Under the pieces are notes generated by a model. That model was not told the DNA's origin. It saw only the letters and a list, made by a program, of their open reading frames with translations, and made no database searches. The translations under genes and the position numbers were made by a program. From Clostridia bacterium (GTDB lineage: Bacteria; Bacillota; Thermoanaerobacteria; Thermoanaerobacterales; Thermoanaerobacteraceae), in NCBI GenBank assembly GCA_012840485.1, contig DULG01000047.1, positions 1 to 64,000 on the forward strand: DNA of 64,000 nt, in the 5' to 3' direction. Below are positions 53,131-62,389 of this stretch, piece by piece. The first letter of the stretch is position 1, and every line of letters starts with the position of its first letter.

Positions 53131-53958
53131 CTATTTAAAAAAATAGGTTATGATTAAAAATATCACCTCTACAAATATCAATATTATCACTATCCATTCT
53201 AGTCGTGTGCTCCGTTTAGTATGTGTGAGACTGGCAAAAATTTCTATTATATTAAGCAATACTTCTGTTTTATGATGAATTTTTTCGTACCTATCTCTCA
53301 ATTCAAAAACATCTTCTAAACTACTATATGTTTTTTCACTATTTTCATCAGACCATGTAATATCAGGTTTATCTAATAACATAATATAAGAAATAGTATT
53401 GTATTTTAAACTTAATATTTCACCTGAAATTTTAGCAAGAACTTCATTAGAAATTTTTAAATAACCTTTTTTCAAAAAGTTTATTATGGTTTCTACTTTA
53501 TCAGATAAAATGTCAATAGAGGTTTCAATTCTACTTAAAGCAGTCGACTTCGCTAATACTACTGAAATTACTTCACAATATGTATTTTCCAACTTAGGCA
53601 CTGTCATATAGTTATAATTTATTGACATATCTTCATTTGGATCTATGATCAAACTGTAATCATCAAAGTAGTCTAAAGAAATTTCTTTTAAATTTTTTTC
53701 TATTTCCTTTAAGTCATTTAAGAAAATATTTACCTCAAAATCTTCAAAATTCAAAAAAACTATCGAACCAAATGAAAATATATATACTGATTTATTTTCA
53801 GAAGGCTTAACAATATCTTTCAGATGATCTGACGTTAAAACAAGAGGTTCATTCCACTGGAACTTTTTTCTAATATTAAATTTTCCTGCCAATGCATTTA
53901 CATTAATTTCATTCTCTACAAAAAAACATTTAAATTTTATAGAAGATAAGGGTGCCAT
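53131..53958 (-). CDS. RMD1/DUF155 family membrane protein
   Basis: The 275-residue protein matches the RMD1/DUF155 family: YIFSFGSIVFLNFEDFEVN, an acidic IDPNEDMSINYNYM stretch, SVVLAKSTALSRIETSIDIL, a long helix with LRDRYEKIHHKTEVLLNIIEIFASL, and a C-terminal membrane anchor LEWIVIILIFVEVIFLIITYFF. Eukaryotic relatives act in mitochondria (yeast Rmd1, human RMND1). The bacterial function is unknown. It has its own consensus promoter about 100 bp upstream of the start. Confidence 0.85.
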   Translation of the reverse strand: MAPLSSIKFKCFFVENEINVNALAGKFNIRKKFQWNEPLVLTSDHLKDIVKPSENKSVYIFSFGSIVFLNFEDFEVNIFLNDLKEIEKNLKEISLDYFDDYSLIIDPNEDMSINYNYMTVPKLENTYCEVISVVLAKSTALSRIETSIDILSDKVETIINFLKKGYLKISNEVLAKISGEILSLKYNTISYIMLLDKPDITWSDENSEKTYSSLEDVFELRDRYEKIHHKTEVLLNIIEIFASLTHTKRSTRLEWIVIILIFVEVIFLIITYFFK

Positions 53959-54055
53959 TTTATCATCAGCTTCCTATTTATAGATTATTTTTTGTAATAA
54001 GATGCTTACAATTAATTGAAAATTATATAAATTTATCCCCACTCTTATGGTGTTA

Positions 54056-54084
54056 ATTATACCATCAATTTAAAGGGTTGTCAA
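54056..54084 (-). promoter_or_regulatory. Sigma-A promoter of the DUF155 gene
   Basis: TTGACA (54079-54084) and TATAAT (54056-54061) on the minus strand are 17 bp apart, both consensus or nearly so. The 5' leader would be about 95 nt with no recognised regulatory element. Confidence 0.88.
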
Positions 54085-54137
54085 TTTAAAGAAAATTATA
54101 ATTAATTTTGAAAATTTTTAATAGCAAATTTTAATAA

Positions 54138-54171
54138 CAAAAAAACACTTACCTCTTTTTTTAGATAAGTG
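54138..54171 (-). terminator. Second terminator-like hairpin downstream of tRNA-Pro
   Basis: On the minus strand CACTTA and TAAGTG flank a loop (with extra TCT/AGA pairing) and are followed by TTTTTTTG. No gene precedes it except tRNA-Pro, which already has its own terminator at 54261-54290. It may be a backup, or it may end an unrecognised short transcript. A tandem repeat GTGGTAC-GTGGTAC (54169-54182, plus strand) adjoins it. Confidence 0.5.
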
Positions 54172-54260
54172 GTACGTGGTACTTTCTTTTTCCACAAGTA
54201 ATACAAAAAAATTTATATTCGCAAAATGTTTGCAAATTTTTATTTCTAATTGTATTTCCC

Positions 54261-54290
54261 AAAAACAAAAAACCGCAAAGCCTTGCGGTT
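54261..54290 (-). terminator. Rho-independent terminator of tRNA-Pro
   Basis: AACCGCAA pairs with TTGCGGTT (8 bp, 4-nt loop). On the minus strand the stem runs into TTTTTTGTTTTT, just after the tRNA 3' end. Confidence 0.88.
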
Positions 54291-54302
54291 ACTAATTTTC
54301 AC

Positions 54303-54378
54303 TGGTCTGAGTGGGGGGACTTGAACCCCCGGCCTCCAGAACCCCATTCTGGCGCGCTACCAGCTGCGCCACACCCAG
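54303..54378 (-). tRNA. tRNA-Pro(GGG)
   Basis: On the minus strand the 76-nt sequence folds as a cloverleaf: acceptor CTGGGTG/CACTCAG, D-arm GCGCAGCTGGTAGCGC, anticodon stem CCAGA/TCTGG with loop ATGGGGT (anticodon GGG, proline), T-arm GGGGGTTCAAGTCCCCC, and an encoded ACCA end. It has its own promoter and terminator and is a single-gene unit after spoIVA. Confidence 0.96.
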
Positions 54379-54400
54379 AAAGAAACTATGTTCAGCTTTT

Positions 54401-54429
54401 ATTATAAACGAGATAAAAGAAAAAATCAA
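54401..54429 (-). promoter_or_regulatory. Sigma-A promoter of tRNA-Pro
   Basis: TTGATT (54424-54429) and TATAAT (54401-54406) on the minus strand are 17 bp apart. The 5' leader would be about 15 nt. The promoter starts 4 bp after the spoIVA stop codon. Confidence 0.8.
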
Positions 54430-54432
54430 TAG

Positions 54433-55911
54433 TTAAATGATTATAAAGATTATTCCGCCTCCGCTGTCATTTACAACTCTTTCTAATGTATCTCTTAGTT
54501 TATGACTTAAGTTTTCGGGAATAGCACCAATTTTATTTTGCATTCCCTCTCTTACAAGGTCACTTAAAGTCTTTCCGAAAATATTGGATTCCCAAATTTT
54601 TTCTGGGTCATTTTCAAACTGTTCTGTAAGATATTTCACAAAATCTTCACTCTGTTTTTCTGTTCCTACAACTGGCGATACTTCTGCCGTAATATCAGTT
54701 CTAAATATGTGATATGAAGGTGCAGAAGCTTTAAGCCTTACCGCAAATCTCCCGCCTTGCCTTACTATTTCGGGTTTTTCAAACTTCATGTCATCAAGGC
54801 TTGCAGGTACTACTCCTACACCTGTTTTTTCAGCTTGTAAAAAAGCATCTTTAACTCTATCATACTGTCTTTTTGCATAAGCTAATTCTTTCATCAATGT
54901 CATTAACTGCTTATTATCATGAATTTCAAGCCCGCTCTCATCATTTAGTACTTTAAAGAATAAACCTTCCTGAGTCTTGATTTCAATATTTGCACTTCCA
55001 TCTCCAGGAGCTATTTTCTTTATAAATACTTCAGAAAAATTTTCGTTTGTCTTAAGTCCACCAACTAACTGTGAAATATCTCTTAATCTAAATAAATCCT
55101 TTATATTTTCTTTTACCATATCCATAATATTTTGTTTAAGCCAATGATTTTTATCGAGAGCATCCACCCATGTGGGTAAATCAATTGCAATTTCGCGTAT
55201 TGGAAATTCAAAAAGCACTTTTTCTAATATTGAATGAATATCTGGTATTTCCATTTGTAAGACATTTAACACAATTACAGGAGTATCATATTTTTCTTCT
55301 AATTCTTTTGCTAAATTTACTGTATCATGGTTCTTAGGATGAGTTGTATTTAGTATTATAATAAAAGGTTTATTTAGTTCTTTTAATTCTCTTATAACTC
55401 TCTCTTCTGCTGCTACATAATTTTCTCGCGGTATGTCAGTTATGCTTCCATCAGTGGTAATCACTAATCCTATTGTAGAATGGTCATTTATCACTTTTTT
55501 TGTTCCTATTTCTGCCGCTTCCTCAAAAGGTATTTCATAATCATACCAAGGAGTAGAAACCATGCGGGGTTTATCCCCTTCCATGTATCCCAGTGCACCT
55601 TTAACCATATATCCTACACAATCTACTAATCTCACTTTAAACCTCGTGTTTTCATTAATTATTATCTCTACCGCCTTTTCAGGAACAAATTTAGGCTCAG
55701 TAGTCATTATGGTTTTGCCTGCTGCACTTTGTGGCAATTCATCTTTTATTCTTTCTTTCTGAGGAACATTCTCTAAATTGGGCAATACCAATATGTCCAT
55801 AAATCGCTTAATAAAAGTCGATTTTCCTGTCCTCACTGGTCCCACCACTCCTATGTAAATATCTCCTTGCGTTCTTTCAGCAATATTTTTATAGATATCG
55901 TATTTTTCCAA
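54433..55911 (-). CDS. spoIVA: Stage IV sporulation protein A
   Basis: The 492-residue ATPase is the basal scaffold of the spore coat. Its N-terminal nucleotide-binding domain has GVVGPVRTGKSTFIKRFMD (Walker A), KTIMTTEPKFVPEKA, LVDCVGYMVKGALGYMEG (Walker B region) and a DHSTIGLVITTDGSITDIPRENY stretch. The C-terminal part ends VVNDSGGGIIFIII, consistent with the membrane-interacting tail. Its presence shows that the organism makes endospores. The start is TTG 55911 behind AAAAGGAGGGG. Sigma-E control is expected, but I saw no convincing sigma-E promoter. Confidence 0.96.
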   Translation of the reverse strand: MEKYDIYKNIAERTQGDIYIGVVGPVRTGKSTFIKRFMDILVLPNLENVPQKERIKDELPQSAAGKTIMTTEPKFVPEKAVEIIINENTRFKVRLVDCVGYMVKGALGYMEGDKPRMVSTPWYDYEIPFEEAAEIGTKKVINDHSTIGLVITTDGSITDIPRENYVAAEERVIRELKELNKPFIIILNTTHPKNHDTVNLAKELEEKYDTPVIVLNVLQMEIPDIHSILEKVLFEFPIREIAIDLPTWVDALDKNHWLKQNIMDMVKENIKDLFRLRDISQLVGGLKTNENFSEVFIKKIAPGDGSANIEIKTQEGLFFKVLNDESGLEIHDNKQLMTLMKELAYAKRQYDRVKDAFLQAEKTGVGVVPASLDDMKFEKPEIVRQGGRFAVRLKASAPSYHIFRTDITAEVSPVVGTEKQSEDFVKYLTEQFENDPEKIWESNIFGKTLSDLVREGMQNKIGAIPENLSHKLRDTLERVVNDSGGGIIFIII

Positions 55912-56006
55912 CCCATTCCCCTCCTTTTATATACTATGTCCTTTTCTTCTCATTCCTATATATATGCTTTAACAGTACATTTATATGTAAAAAATATTGA
56001 AATATG

Positions 56007-56031
56007 ATAAAATCTCCGGAAAACCGGAGAT
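56007..56031 (-). terminator. Rho-independent terminator after gpsA
   Basis: ATCTCCGG pairs with CCGGAGAT (8 bp, 4-nt loop). On the minus strand the stem is followed by TTTATC. The stop codon of gpsA overlaps the stem by one base. Confidence 0.75.
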
Positions 56032-57023
56032 CAAATACCGTGCAATTCATGTTTTTTATCTCTCGTCATAAGGCTATAAACAGCCTCATAGGGATTTTTA
56101 CCCTCAAAAAGTATGGAATAAATTTCTTTAGTTATTGGCATTTCTATTTTATGAATTTGAGAAAGTTTGTAGGCGGATTTTGTAGTATTAACTCCTTCTA
56201 CTACCATTCCTATCTCTTTTAATGCTTCTTCTAAACTTTTGCCTTTACCTATAAGTATTCCTGCTCTTCTATTTCGCGAAAGCATGCTGGTACAGGTGAC
56301 AATAAGGTCTCCTACACCTGCCAAGCCTAAAAACGTCAACGGATCAGAACCTAACGCAACACCCAAACGAGTAATTTCCGCAAGACCTCTTGTCATAAGA
56401 GCAGCTTTGGTATTATCGCCAAATCCAAGCCCGTCTGAAATTCCAGCTCCCAAGGCTATAATATTCTTTAATGACCCTCCTAATTCTACTCCCACAACGT
56501 CCTTGTTTATATACAACCTAAAGTTTTCACCCATAAAGGCATCTTGCACTACCTCACAGGCTTTAACATTTAAAGATGCCAAAACACAGGCTGTAGGAAT
56601 TTGCCTGACTACTTCCTCAGCATGACTAGGACCTGACAAAATAACTACCTCATTTGAAAGATATTCTTTTATGACTTCAGACATTCTTTTTAAAGTGGAA
56701 GTCTCTATTCCCTTTGCAAGATTTACCACAATAAAGTTTTTATCAACTACCTTTTTTAATTTTTCCGATATTTCTCTCACAGCATGAGAAGGGATTGCGA
56801 TTACTACTATTTCAGAGTTAGTTACTGCCTCTTTTAAATCAGTAGTAATGGAAATTTCTTGAGGAATATCTACGTCCAAATATTTTGTATTATGACGAGT
56901 AGATATAATTTCTTCAAACTGATTTTTATCTCTCAGCCAAAGAGTAATTTGGTGCCCAAGTCGGTTTAAATGGACTGATATAGCTGTTCCCCAACTTCCC
57001 GCACCTAATACCGATATTTTCAT
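56031..57023 (-). CDS. gpsA: NAD(P)H-dependent glycerol-3-phosphate dehydrogenase
   Basis: The 330-residue enzyme makes sn-glycerol-3-phosphate from DHAP for phospholipids. [19 protein letters not shown] binds NAD(P), VVNLAKGIE and [11 protein letters not shown] follow, and the catalytic lysine lies in [36 protein letters not shown]. The preferred start is ATG 57023 behind AAAGGA; the track start is two codons earlier. plsY follows the same pathway and lies 10-16 bp upstream. Confidence 0.95.
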   Translation of the reverse strand: MKISVLGAGSWGTAISVHLNRLGHQITLWLRDKNQFEEIISTRHNTKYLDVDIPQEISITTDLKEAVTNSEIVVIAIPSHAVREISEKLKKVVDKNFIVVNLAKGIETSTLKRMSEVIKEYLSNEVVILSGPSHAEEVVRQIPTACVLASLNVKACEVVQDAFMGENFRLYINKDVVGVELGGSLKNIIALGAGISDGLGFGDNTKAALMTRGLAEITRLGVALGSDPLTFLGLAGVGDLIVTCTSMLSRNRRAGILIGKGKSLEEALKEIGMVVEGVNTTKSAYKLSQIHKIEMPITKEIYSILFEGKNPYEAVYSLMTRDKKHELHGI

Positions 57024-57038
57024 GCACATTTTCCTTTC

Positions 57039-57635
57039 CTACTTTTTTCGGATCTTTTGTCCAACCTTTGACTCTGTTCCTGCTAGCAAACGTTTTATAT
57101 TGGAACGATGTTGGAAAATCGCTAAAGATGCAAGAATAAGAGAAAATACGAATACTTGAGTTGAATTCCAAAAGATTGCATTTAAAATAGCAAAAGAAGC
57201 CGACCCTGTAATAGACCCCAGAGATACATATTTTGTTAAAGCTATAACTAAAATTCCAATGACTACGGCAATAACTCCTAAAAGAGGACTTACAGTCATT
57301 ACAACTCCAACGCTTGTAGCAATGCCTTTTCCTCCTCTAAATTTTAAAAACACAGGCCAGTTATGGCCGCATACCACTGCTATTCCTGCAATCATGGCAC
57401 CAGTATTACCCATTAAATACTTGCCGATTAATACGGCTATTACTCCTTTTAACACATCCAGTGTAAAAACAGGAGCTGCAGCTTTATATCCTAATACCCT
57501 CAAAACATTGGTAGCTCCTGCGTTTCCACTACCATAATTGCGAATGTCTATTTTTCGCGTATATTTTGTTAAAATATATGCATTGTTTATGCAACCAATA
57601 AAATAAGCAATGATGGCCGTTAAAACAGCGTCCAT
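57039..57635 (-). CDS. plsY: Glycerol-3-phosphate acyltransferase PlsY
   Basis: The 198-residue polytopic membrane enzyme acylates glycerol-3-phosphate using acyl-phosphate. Conserved blocks are [59 protein letters not shown] and [17 protein letters not shown]. It works directly after GpsA, so the pair forms a lipid-precursor unit. Confidence 0.96.
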   Translation of the reverse strand: MDAVLTAIIAYFIGCINNAYILTKYTRKIDIRNYGSGNAGATNVLRVLGYKAAAPVFTLDVLKGVIAVLIGKYLMGNTGAMIAGIAVVCGHNWPVFLKFRGGKGIATSVGVVMTVSPLLGVIAVVIGILVIALTKYVSLGSITGSASFAILNAIFWNSTQVFVFSLILASLAIFQHRSNIKRLLAGTESKVGQKIRKK

Positions 57636-57654
57636 ATTTTCCCCCCTTTCCCTT

Positions 57655-58974
57655 CTAATTCTCCCCTCGTTTTCTCGTAGAAATCACAATAGGTACCCCT
57701 TCAAAGCCAAAATTTTGTCTTAATGTATTCTCAATAAATCTTAAATAGGAAAAATGCATCAGCTCAGGTTCATTAACAAATACTACAAAAGAAGGCGGCT
57801 TAATTCCTACTTGTGAAGTATAATATACCTTCAAAGGTTTGCCTTTATCAGCAGGTGGAGGAAACATAAGCATAGCCTCATTTAGCACATTGTTCAAAAG
57901 CCCTGTAGTGATTCTCTTATTATATTCTTCCCAGACTTTATCCACTGTTTCCAAAACTTTGTGTACTTTTTGCCCTGTTTTTGCTGAAATAAATAGTATA
58001 GGAGCAAAAGATATAAAGGCGAGTTTTTCTCTTATCGTTTTTGTATATTCATTGACCATATTGTTGTCTTTTTCAATAGCATCCCATTTGTTTACAACAA
58101 TTATGATTCCCTTCCCATTTTCATACGCATATCCTGCGATTTTAGTGTCCTGCTCTGTCGGTCCCTCTGTAGCATCAATCATCAAAAGGCATATATCTGA
58201 CCTTTCAATTGCAGCTAAAGCTCTCAGCACGCTGTACCTTTCTATAGATTCGCTTATTCTACTTTTTCTGCGTATCCCTGCTGTGTCAATAAGAACATAG
58301 TTTTTCCCATCTTTTGAAAAAGGAGTATCTATTGCATCCCGTGTAGTGCCAGGTTTGTCACTGACGATTACTCTTTCTTCCCCTAATATTTTGTTAACCA
58401 AAGAAGATTTTCCTACATTCGGTTTCCCAATAACAGCAATTTTAATTGTCTTTTCTGAATATTCAAACTCATCATGAGGTAACTTTTTTACTACTTCGTC
58501 CAAAAGTTCTCCAATTCCCAACCCATTTGAAGCTGAAATAGGAATCGGATTACCTAATCCAAGACTAAAAAAGTCATAATAAGTAGGAGGCATTTCTTTA
58601 AAACTATCCACCTTGTTGCAAACCAAAATAACTTCCTTTTTTGCTCTTCTTAAAATGTTTGCTATTTCTTCATCTTCTGGCATTAAACCTTCTTTTGCAT
58701 CAACTAAAAATAATATTACGTCGGAAGCATCAATTGCTGCTTCCACTTGTAAACGGACTTTTGAAAAGAGGATATCTTCAGCATTTGGGTCTAATCCTCC
58801 TGTGTCTACTAATATAAATTTTTTGTCCAGCCATTCTGCATTACCGTATATTCTATCCCTTGTAACTCCTGGTTTGTCTTCAACAATAGAAATTCTCTTT
58901 CCCATAATTTTATTAAAAAGAGTAGATTTACCCACGTTTGGTCTACCTACAATACTTACCATTGCTCCTGCCAT
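57655..58974 (-). CDS. der: Ribosome-associated GTPase Der (EngA)
   Basis: The 439-residue GTPase has two G domains: G1 motifs [15 protein letters not shown] and [16 protein letters not shown]3 DTGG and DTAG, and G4 CNKVD and VNKWD. A KH-like domain completes the C-terminus. It is needed for 50S subunit assembly. ATG 58974 behind AAGGTGAT is preferred; the track start three codons earlier is a GTG inside that site. It overlaps nothing but is 6 bp from the DUF512 gene stop. Confidence 0.96.
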   Translation of the reverse strand: MAGAMVSIVGRPNVGKSTLFNKIMGKRISIVEDKPGVTRDRIYGNAEWLDKKFILVDTGGLDPNAEDILFSKVRLQVEAAIDASDVILFLVDAKEGLMPEDEEIANILRRAKKEVILVCNKVDSFKEMPPTYYDFFSLGLGNPIPISASNGLGIGELLDEVVKKLPHDEFEYSEKTIKIAVIGKPNVGKSSLVNKILGEERVIVSDKPGTTRDAIDTPFSKDGKNYVLIDTAGIRRKSRISESIERYSVLRALAAIERSDICLLMIDATEGPTEQDTKIAGYAYENGKGIIIVVNKWDAIEKDNNMVNEYTKTIREKLAFISFAPILFISAKTGQKVHKVLETVDKVWEEYNKRITTGLLNNVLNEAMLMFPPPADKGKPLKVYYTSQVGIKPPSFVVFVNEPELMHFSYLRFIENTLRQNFGFEGVPIVISTRKRGEN

Positions 58975-58979
58975 AGCTA

Positions 58980-60296
58980 TCACCTTCCACTCTGTATCTT
59001 TTGTAAAAATTTTTTCCCATCGACTTCAGAAACTATAACTTTTGTCCCCAGTTCTCTTTCTATTTCTTCAACAGTAGTATCATCAAGAAAAACATTTGAA
59101 CTTTCTTTTAACATGACATCGGGAATAACTAAAACTTCCCCATTTACTTTACCTTTTAATTGGTTTATTATATCTTTCCCCACCACAAGTCCAGCTACCG
59201 TGATATTGTGACCAAAAAACTCATTGTGTATCTTCTCCACTTTTACATTAAACCCTGTTTTTTTTAATTCTTTCGCTACTTCTTCCATAAAATTATAGGC
59301 AGCTATTCCTGTAACAATAAGGTAAGGGGTGGTGTTTATATTTTTTCCTTTCTTCACTTTTAATCTTTTTAGACTCCTTTCAAATTGATGTTTAAACAAT
59401 GCCATAAGTCCTACGCCATTTTCTATTTGAGGAAAACCTTCATAATGATAATAAGAAGATATAGGAACATCTGCCATCACATAAAACTCATCTGACAAAA
59501 AAACAAAAGAAGAACCTAATTCTTTCTTTAATTTATTTTGCCATGAAGATACTTGTTCGACCACATTTTTAGCTTCCTCTTTTGTAAAAGTTCTAAGTTT
59601 ATAAAGTTTTTCTCTGTGGTCTGTAAGTCCTACTGGAACAACTGCTATTGATTTTACACCAGGATATAGACTTGACAAATCCTTGATAGTTCTGTCAAGA
59701 ATTTTACCATCATTTATTTCTGGGCATAAAACAATTTGCCCATGTATTTCAATCTCGTTTTCAACAAGTTTTTTTAATCTATTCATTATACCTCTTGCAT
59801 TAGGGTTATTTGTCATTTTTACTCTCACATCATCATCAGTTGCATGGATTGAAACATATAAAGGAGAAAGCTTATATTTTATGATCCTATCAATTTCTTC
59901 CTCACTCATGTTAGTCATAGTGATAAAATTCCCCTGTAAAAAAGAAAGCCTATAATCGTCGTCTTTAAACAAAAGAGATTTGCGAACTCCTTTAGGCAAT
60001 TGATCGATAAAACAAAAAATACATTTATTTCTGCAACGTTTAGGTTTATCAATTATCTCTTCTTCAAAAATTAGACCCAAATCCTCGTCATACTCTTTTT
60101 CTATTTCATAAATATATCTTTCTCCTGTAACTTTTTCAACTTCTAACCGAACAAACTCATTTGATATTTCATATTTATAATCTATTATATCGATTATTTT
60201 CTTTTCATTTAATGTGATGAGTTTATCACCCTTTTGTATACCTAAATCACAGGCGATACTTCCTTTTATGACATCTTTTATAATTATTTTATGCAT
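58980..60296 (-). CDS. DUF512 family protein: PDZ domain plus radical-SAM-type cluster motif
   Basis: The 438-residue protein starts with a PDZ-like domain (about 1-60: GSIACDLGIQKGDKLITLN) and then carries the CX3CX2C motif in RCRNKCIFCFIDQLPKG (about 88-105) typical of radical-SAM enzymes, followed by FITMTNMSEEEIDRII and SPLYVSIHATDDDVR, also radical-SAM-like strands, and the DUF512 domain (CPEINDGKILDRT, VAVVPVGLTDHR). The reaction is unknown. It is almost always next to der, as here, so a ribosome or translation link is suspected. Confidence 0.9.
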   Translation of the reverse strand: MHKIIIKDVIKGSIACDLGIQKGDKLITLNEKKIIDIIDYKYEISNEFVRLEVEKVTGERYIYEIEKEYDEDLGLIFEEEIIDKPKRCRNKCIFCFIDQLPKGVRKSLLFKDDDYRLSFLQGNFITMTNMSEEEIDRIIKYKLSPLYVSIHATDDDVRVKMTNNPNARGIMNRLKKLVENEIEIHGQIVLCPEINDGKILDRTIKDLSSLYPGVKSIAVVPVGLTDHREKLYKLRTFTKEEAKNVVEQVSSWQNKLKKELGSSFVFLSDEFYVMADVPISSYYHYEGFPQIENGVGLMALFKHQFERSLKRLKVKKGKNINTTPYLIVTGIAAYNFMEEVAKELKKTGFNVKVEKIHNEFFGHNITVAGLVVGKDIINQLKGKVNGEVLVIPDVMLKESSNVFLDDTTVEEIERELGTKVIVSEVDGKKFLQKIQSGR

Positions 60297-60355
60297 AACT
60301 TTCCTCCTAAATTAACTCCTCCTCTTTTAAATTATGAATTAATCCTTTCAATACG

Positions 60356-60820
60356 TCAAGAGTTTATTTGCAACGTTGTTTTAATATCTGTTACTAATTT
60401 TACGAAATTGTTGTATTTTTTCAATATACCGTATACTGTTATAGGCCTGCCTAAAAAAATAATTCCTAAGCGCCTTGAAGTAACTCCCCCAATTTTAGTA
60501 GTAAGTCCTATTGTCGGCAGCGCATCTACGATCATGATATTTTTTTCTGAAATTCCATACAAGGATAAAAAACTGTAAATAGCTTTTGTCACTATTTGTC
60601 GCCCATTTCTCGCTCCTACAATATAGACTTCATTCCCAAATTCATCCTTCCCCATATAAAAAAGAGTGCCAATTTCATCGTTGGAAGTCTTATCATAATG
60701 GGGAAGAGACACAATCTCTTCATAAGTAGGCACTCTGTTAATAGGTAAAAGCCCTATGTGTATAGAAGCAGCTACAACAGAAGAGTGAGCGCTGCCATAA
60801 CACATGTAAACTACGATCAT
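60356..60820 (-). CDS. DUF3189 family protein
   Basis: The 154-residue protein matches DUF3189: a start MIVVYMCYGSAHSSVVAASIHIGLLP, PTYEEIVSLPHYDKTSNDEIGTLFYMGKDEFGNEVYIVGARNG, and IMIVDALPTIGLTTKIGG. The family is found mainly in spore-forming Clostridia. Function is unknown. A similar but divergent copy lies directly upstream, 9 bp away, so the two arose by duplication. Confidence 0.85.
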   Translation of the reverse strand: MIVVYMCYGSAHSSVVAASIHIGLLPINRVPTYEEIVSLPHYDKTSNDEIGTLFYMGKDEFGNEVYIVGARNGRQIVTKAIYSFLSLYGISEKNIMIVDALPTIGLTTKIGGVTSRRLGIIFLGRPITVYGILKKYNNFVKLVTDIKTTLQINS

Positions 60821-60829
60821 ATCACCACC

Positions 60830-61270
60830 TCATAATACTTTTTTATACTTCTGAATAAATTTTTTAATGTTTTGATGTCTCAAATAATAATATTTGTATA
60901 ATAACTCATCTGTCATCTTCTTAAAAATTTTATTTTCCCTTAACCTTATCAAAAACTTTAAAAACTTTACATCGTAATGTGATGTGTCAATAAAAATGAT
61001 ATCTTCCTCAATTTTAAAAACCTTCATCAAGTCCTGTAAAGTTTTTTTTATATTTTCACTAAAATTTTTCATTCCTATTATAAATACTTCATTCTGATCC
61101 TCATCTTTTCCAATAAATTTTATTTGTCCATAATCAATCTGAAAAAGATATGGGATATTAAAAAATTCTTCTTTTTCAATTTGACCTTTATTGTTAACAT
61201 GGAGATAAGCACAAATAGGAGAAGAAAAACATCCACAATAGCTATAATAAATTACTTTCATAAATATCAC
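60830..61270 (-). CDS. DUF3189 family protein, divergent paralogue
   Basis: The 146-residue protein begins MIFMKVIYYSYCGCFSSPICAYLHVNNKG, an equivalent of the neighbouring DUF3189 start, and keeps EEFFNIPYLFQIDYGQIKFIGKDEDQNEVFIIGMKN and IIFIDTSHYDVKFLKFLIRLRENKIFKK. Cysteines cluster near the N-terminus. It is more divergent than its neighbour. It overlaps nothing and abuts the YIEGIA capping gene. Confidence 0.8.
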   Translation of the reverse strand: MIFMKVIYYSYCGCFSSPICAYLHVNNKGQIEKEEFFNIPYLFQIDYGQIKFIGKDEDQNEVFIIGMKNFSENIKKTLQDLMKVFKIEEDIIFIDTSHYDVKFLKFLIRLRENKIFKKMTDELLYKYYYLRHQNIKKFIQKYKKVL

Positions 61271-61474
61271 CTAATACTGTTTAACTAAAATAAAGACACC
61301 ATTTTCAAGGTCATGGGCAGCAGCTTTAAAAATTCGACTTAAATACATAGAAAGTTTTTGCTGCTCTTCTTCATTTTCTACGTAAATGATAGGGGCTGTA
61401 CCACTTGACACATTGTCTTTTGCTTTTTTTAAAGCTACTATAGCTATTATAAAACCCGTTACATGCACTTCCAT
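61271..61474 (-). CDS. Capping complex subunit for YIEGIA-like protein
   Basis: The 67-residue protein (MEVHVTGFIIAIVALKKAKDNVSSGTAPIIYVENEEEQQKLSMYLSRIFKAAAHDLENGVFILVKQY) matches the small partner always encoded with YIEGIA membrane proteins in spore formers. It is probably a membrane-associated partner; biochemistry is lacking. It lies 9 bp after the YIEGIA gene. Confidence 0.82.
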   Translation of the reverse strand: MEVHVTGFIIAIVALKKAKDNVSSGTAPIIYVENEEEQQKLSMYLSRIFKAAAHDLENGVFILVKQY

Positions 61475-61483
61475 TTTATCACC

Positions 61484-62389
61484 TCAATTTACTGCTTTTC
61501 TTGCTCCCCTTGATTTGGAAGGATACTTTCTTACAGTTTCAATTGCAGGCACATTTTTTATTATTTCTACAAAAGCCTCTATATCTGGATTCATTGCCAC
61601 CATTACCACAATAATATCTCCATTTTTGCTATTGTTCATTGTCCGAGGAGCTAATTCAGGAGTATCTATGTTCATTTTTAAACCTAATTGATTGGCTGCC
61701 TCATGAAGGATAGCTTGTCTTATTCCTAAATTGTTTATGGAAATTAAACTATCCAATCCTTTCGGACGTATTATAACAGCCATTCCAAATTTCTCTATTA
61801 TTTCTCTTCCTTCTTTTAGACCTATATCTGCTAAAACCACATTCTCAACGCATAATAAAGGTCCTTTAAAAACAATCTTTGAAGGAAGAACTTCGGCAAT
61901 ATCCCTAATATAAGCGGTTTTCATTACATAACGAGACAAATAAATTGCTAGTCCTCCCATAATTGTACCTATTATAACACTTTTAGAAAGATAAACTGCC
62001 AAAGAAGTAAGAGCAGCTACTGCCATAGCAATATAGTTTCTTGCTTCAAAAATTTTAGCTATATTTTCTATATACGCTGCTCCTCTTGGAATTAATTCTG
62101 TTGCTTCCATTTTTTCTAAGCTTGCTCTCTCTATTTCCCTTACTCCTTTAAATTGTTGTGCTGCCAAAGCTAAAAAGGTGACAGCAGTGTACTGTTTTTC
62201 AATTAATGCAGGTACAGAAAAAGCTCCTAAAGCTGCTGAAATAACCCCTAAAGTCAGATGCGTCATATAACCTTGAGGATAAGTAGGATACTGCCTGTAA
62301 TCCACTCGCAAATATATAAAGCGGGCAATGGTCCCTAAAATAATCCCACAAGCCACAATATTGATATACAATTCATGACTTATGTTCAT
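61484..62389 (-). CDS. YIEGIA family membrane protein
   Basis: The 301-residue protein has membrane helices near the N-terminus (YINIVACGIILGTIARFIYL), around ALGAFSVPALIEKQYTAVTFLALAAQQF, and at about 115-155, with the family motif GAAYIENIAKIFEARNYIAM. The C-terminal region is soluble (PSKIVFKGPLLCVENVVLADIGLKEGREI). It is typical of sporulating Clostridia and usually lies next to SpoIIP. Its start overlaps the SpoIIP stop by 4 bp (ATGA), implying coupled translation. Confidence 0.85.
   Translation of the reverse strand: MNISHELYINIVACGIILGTIARFIYLRVDYRQYPTYPQGYMTHLTLGVISAALGAFSVPALIEKQYTAVTFLALAAQQFKGVREIERASLEKMEATELIPRGAAYIENIAKIFEARNYIAMAVAALTSLAVYLSKSVIIGTIMGGLAIYLSRYVMKTAYIRDIAEVLPSKIVFKGPLLCVENVVLADIGLKEGREIIEKFGMAVIIRPKGLDSLISINNLGIRQAILHEAANQLGLKMNIDTPELAPRTMNNSKNGDIIVVMVAMNPDIEAFVEIIKNVPAIETVRKYPSKSRGARKAVN

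Noticed and set aside
57839-58300. Plus-strand ORF of 153 residues
   Set aside because: Antisense to der, which is certain from its G motifs.
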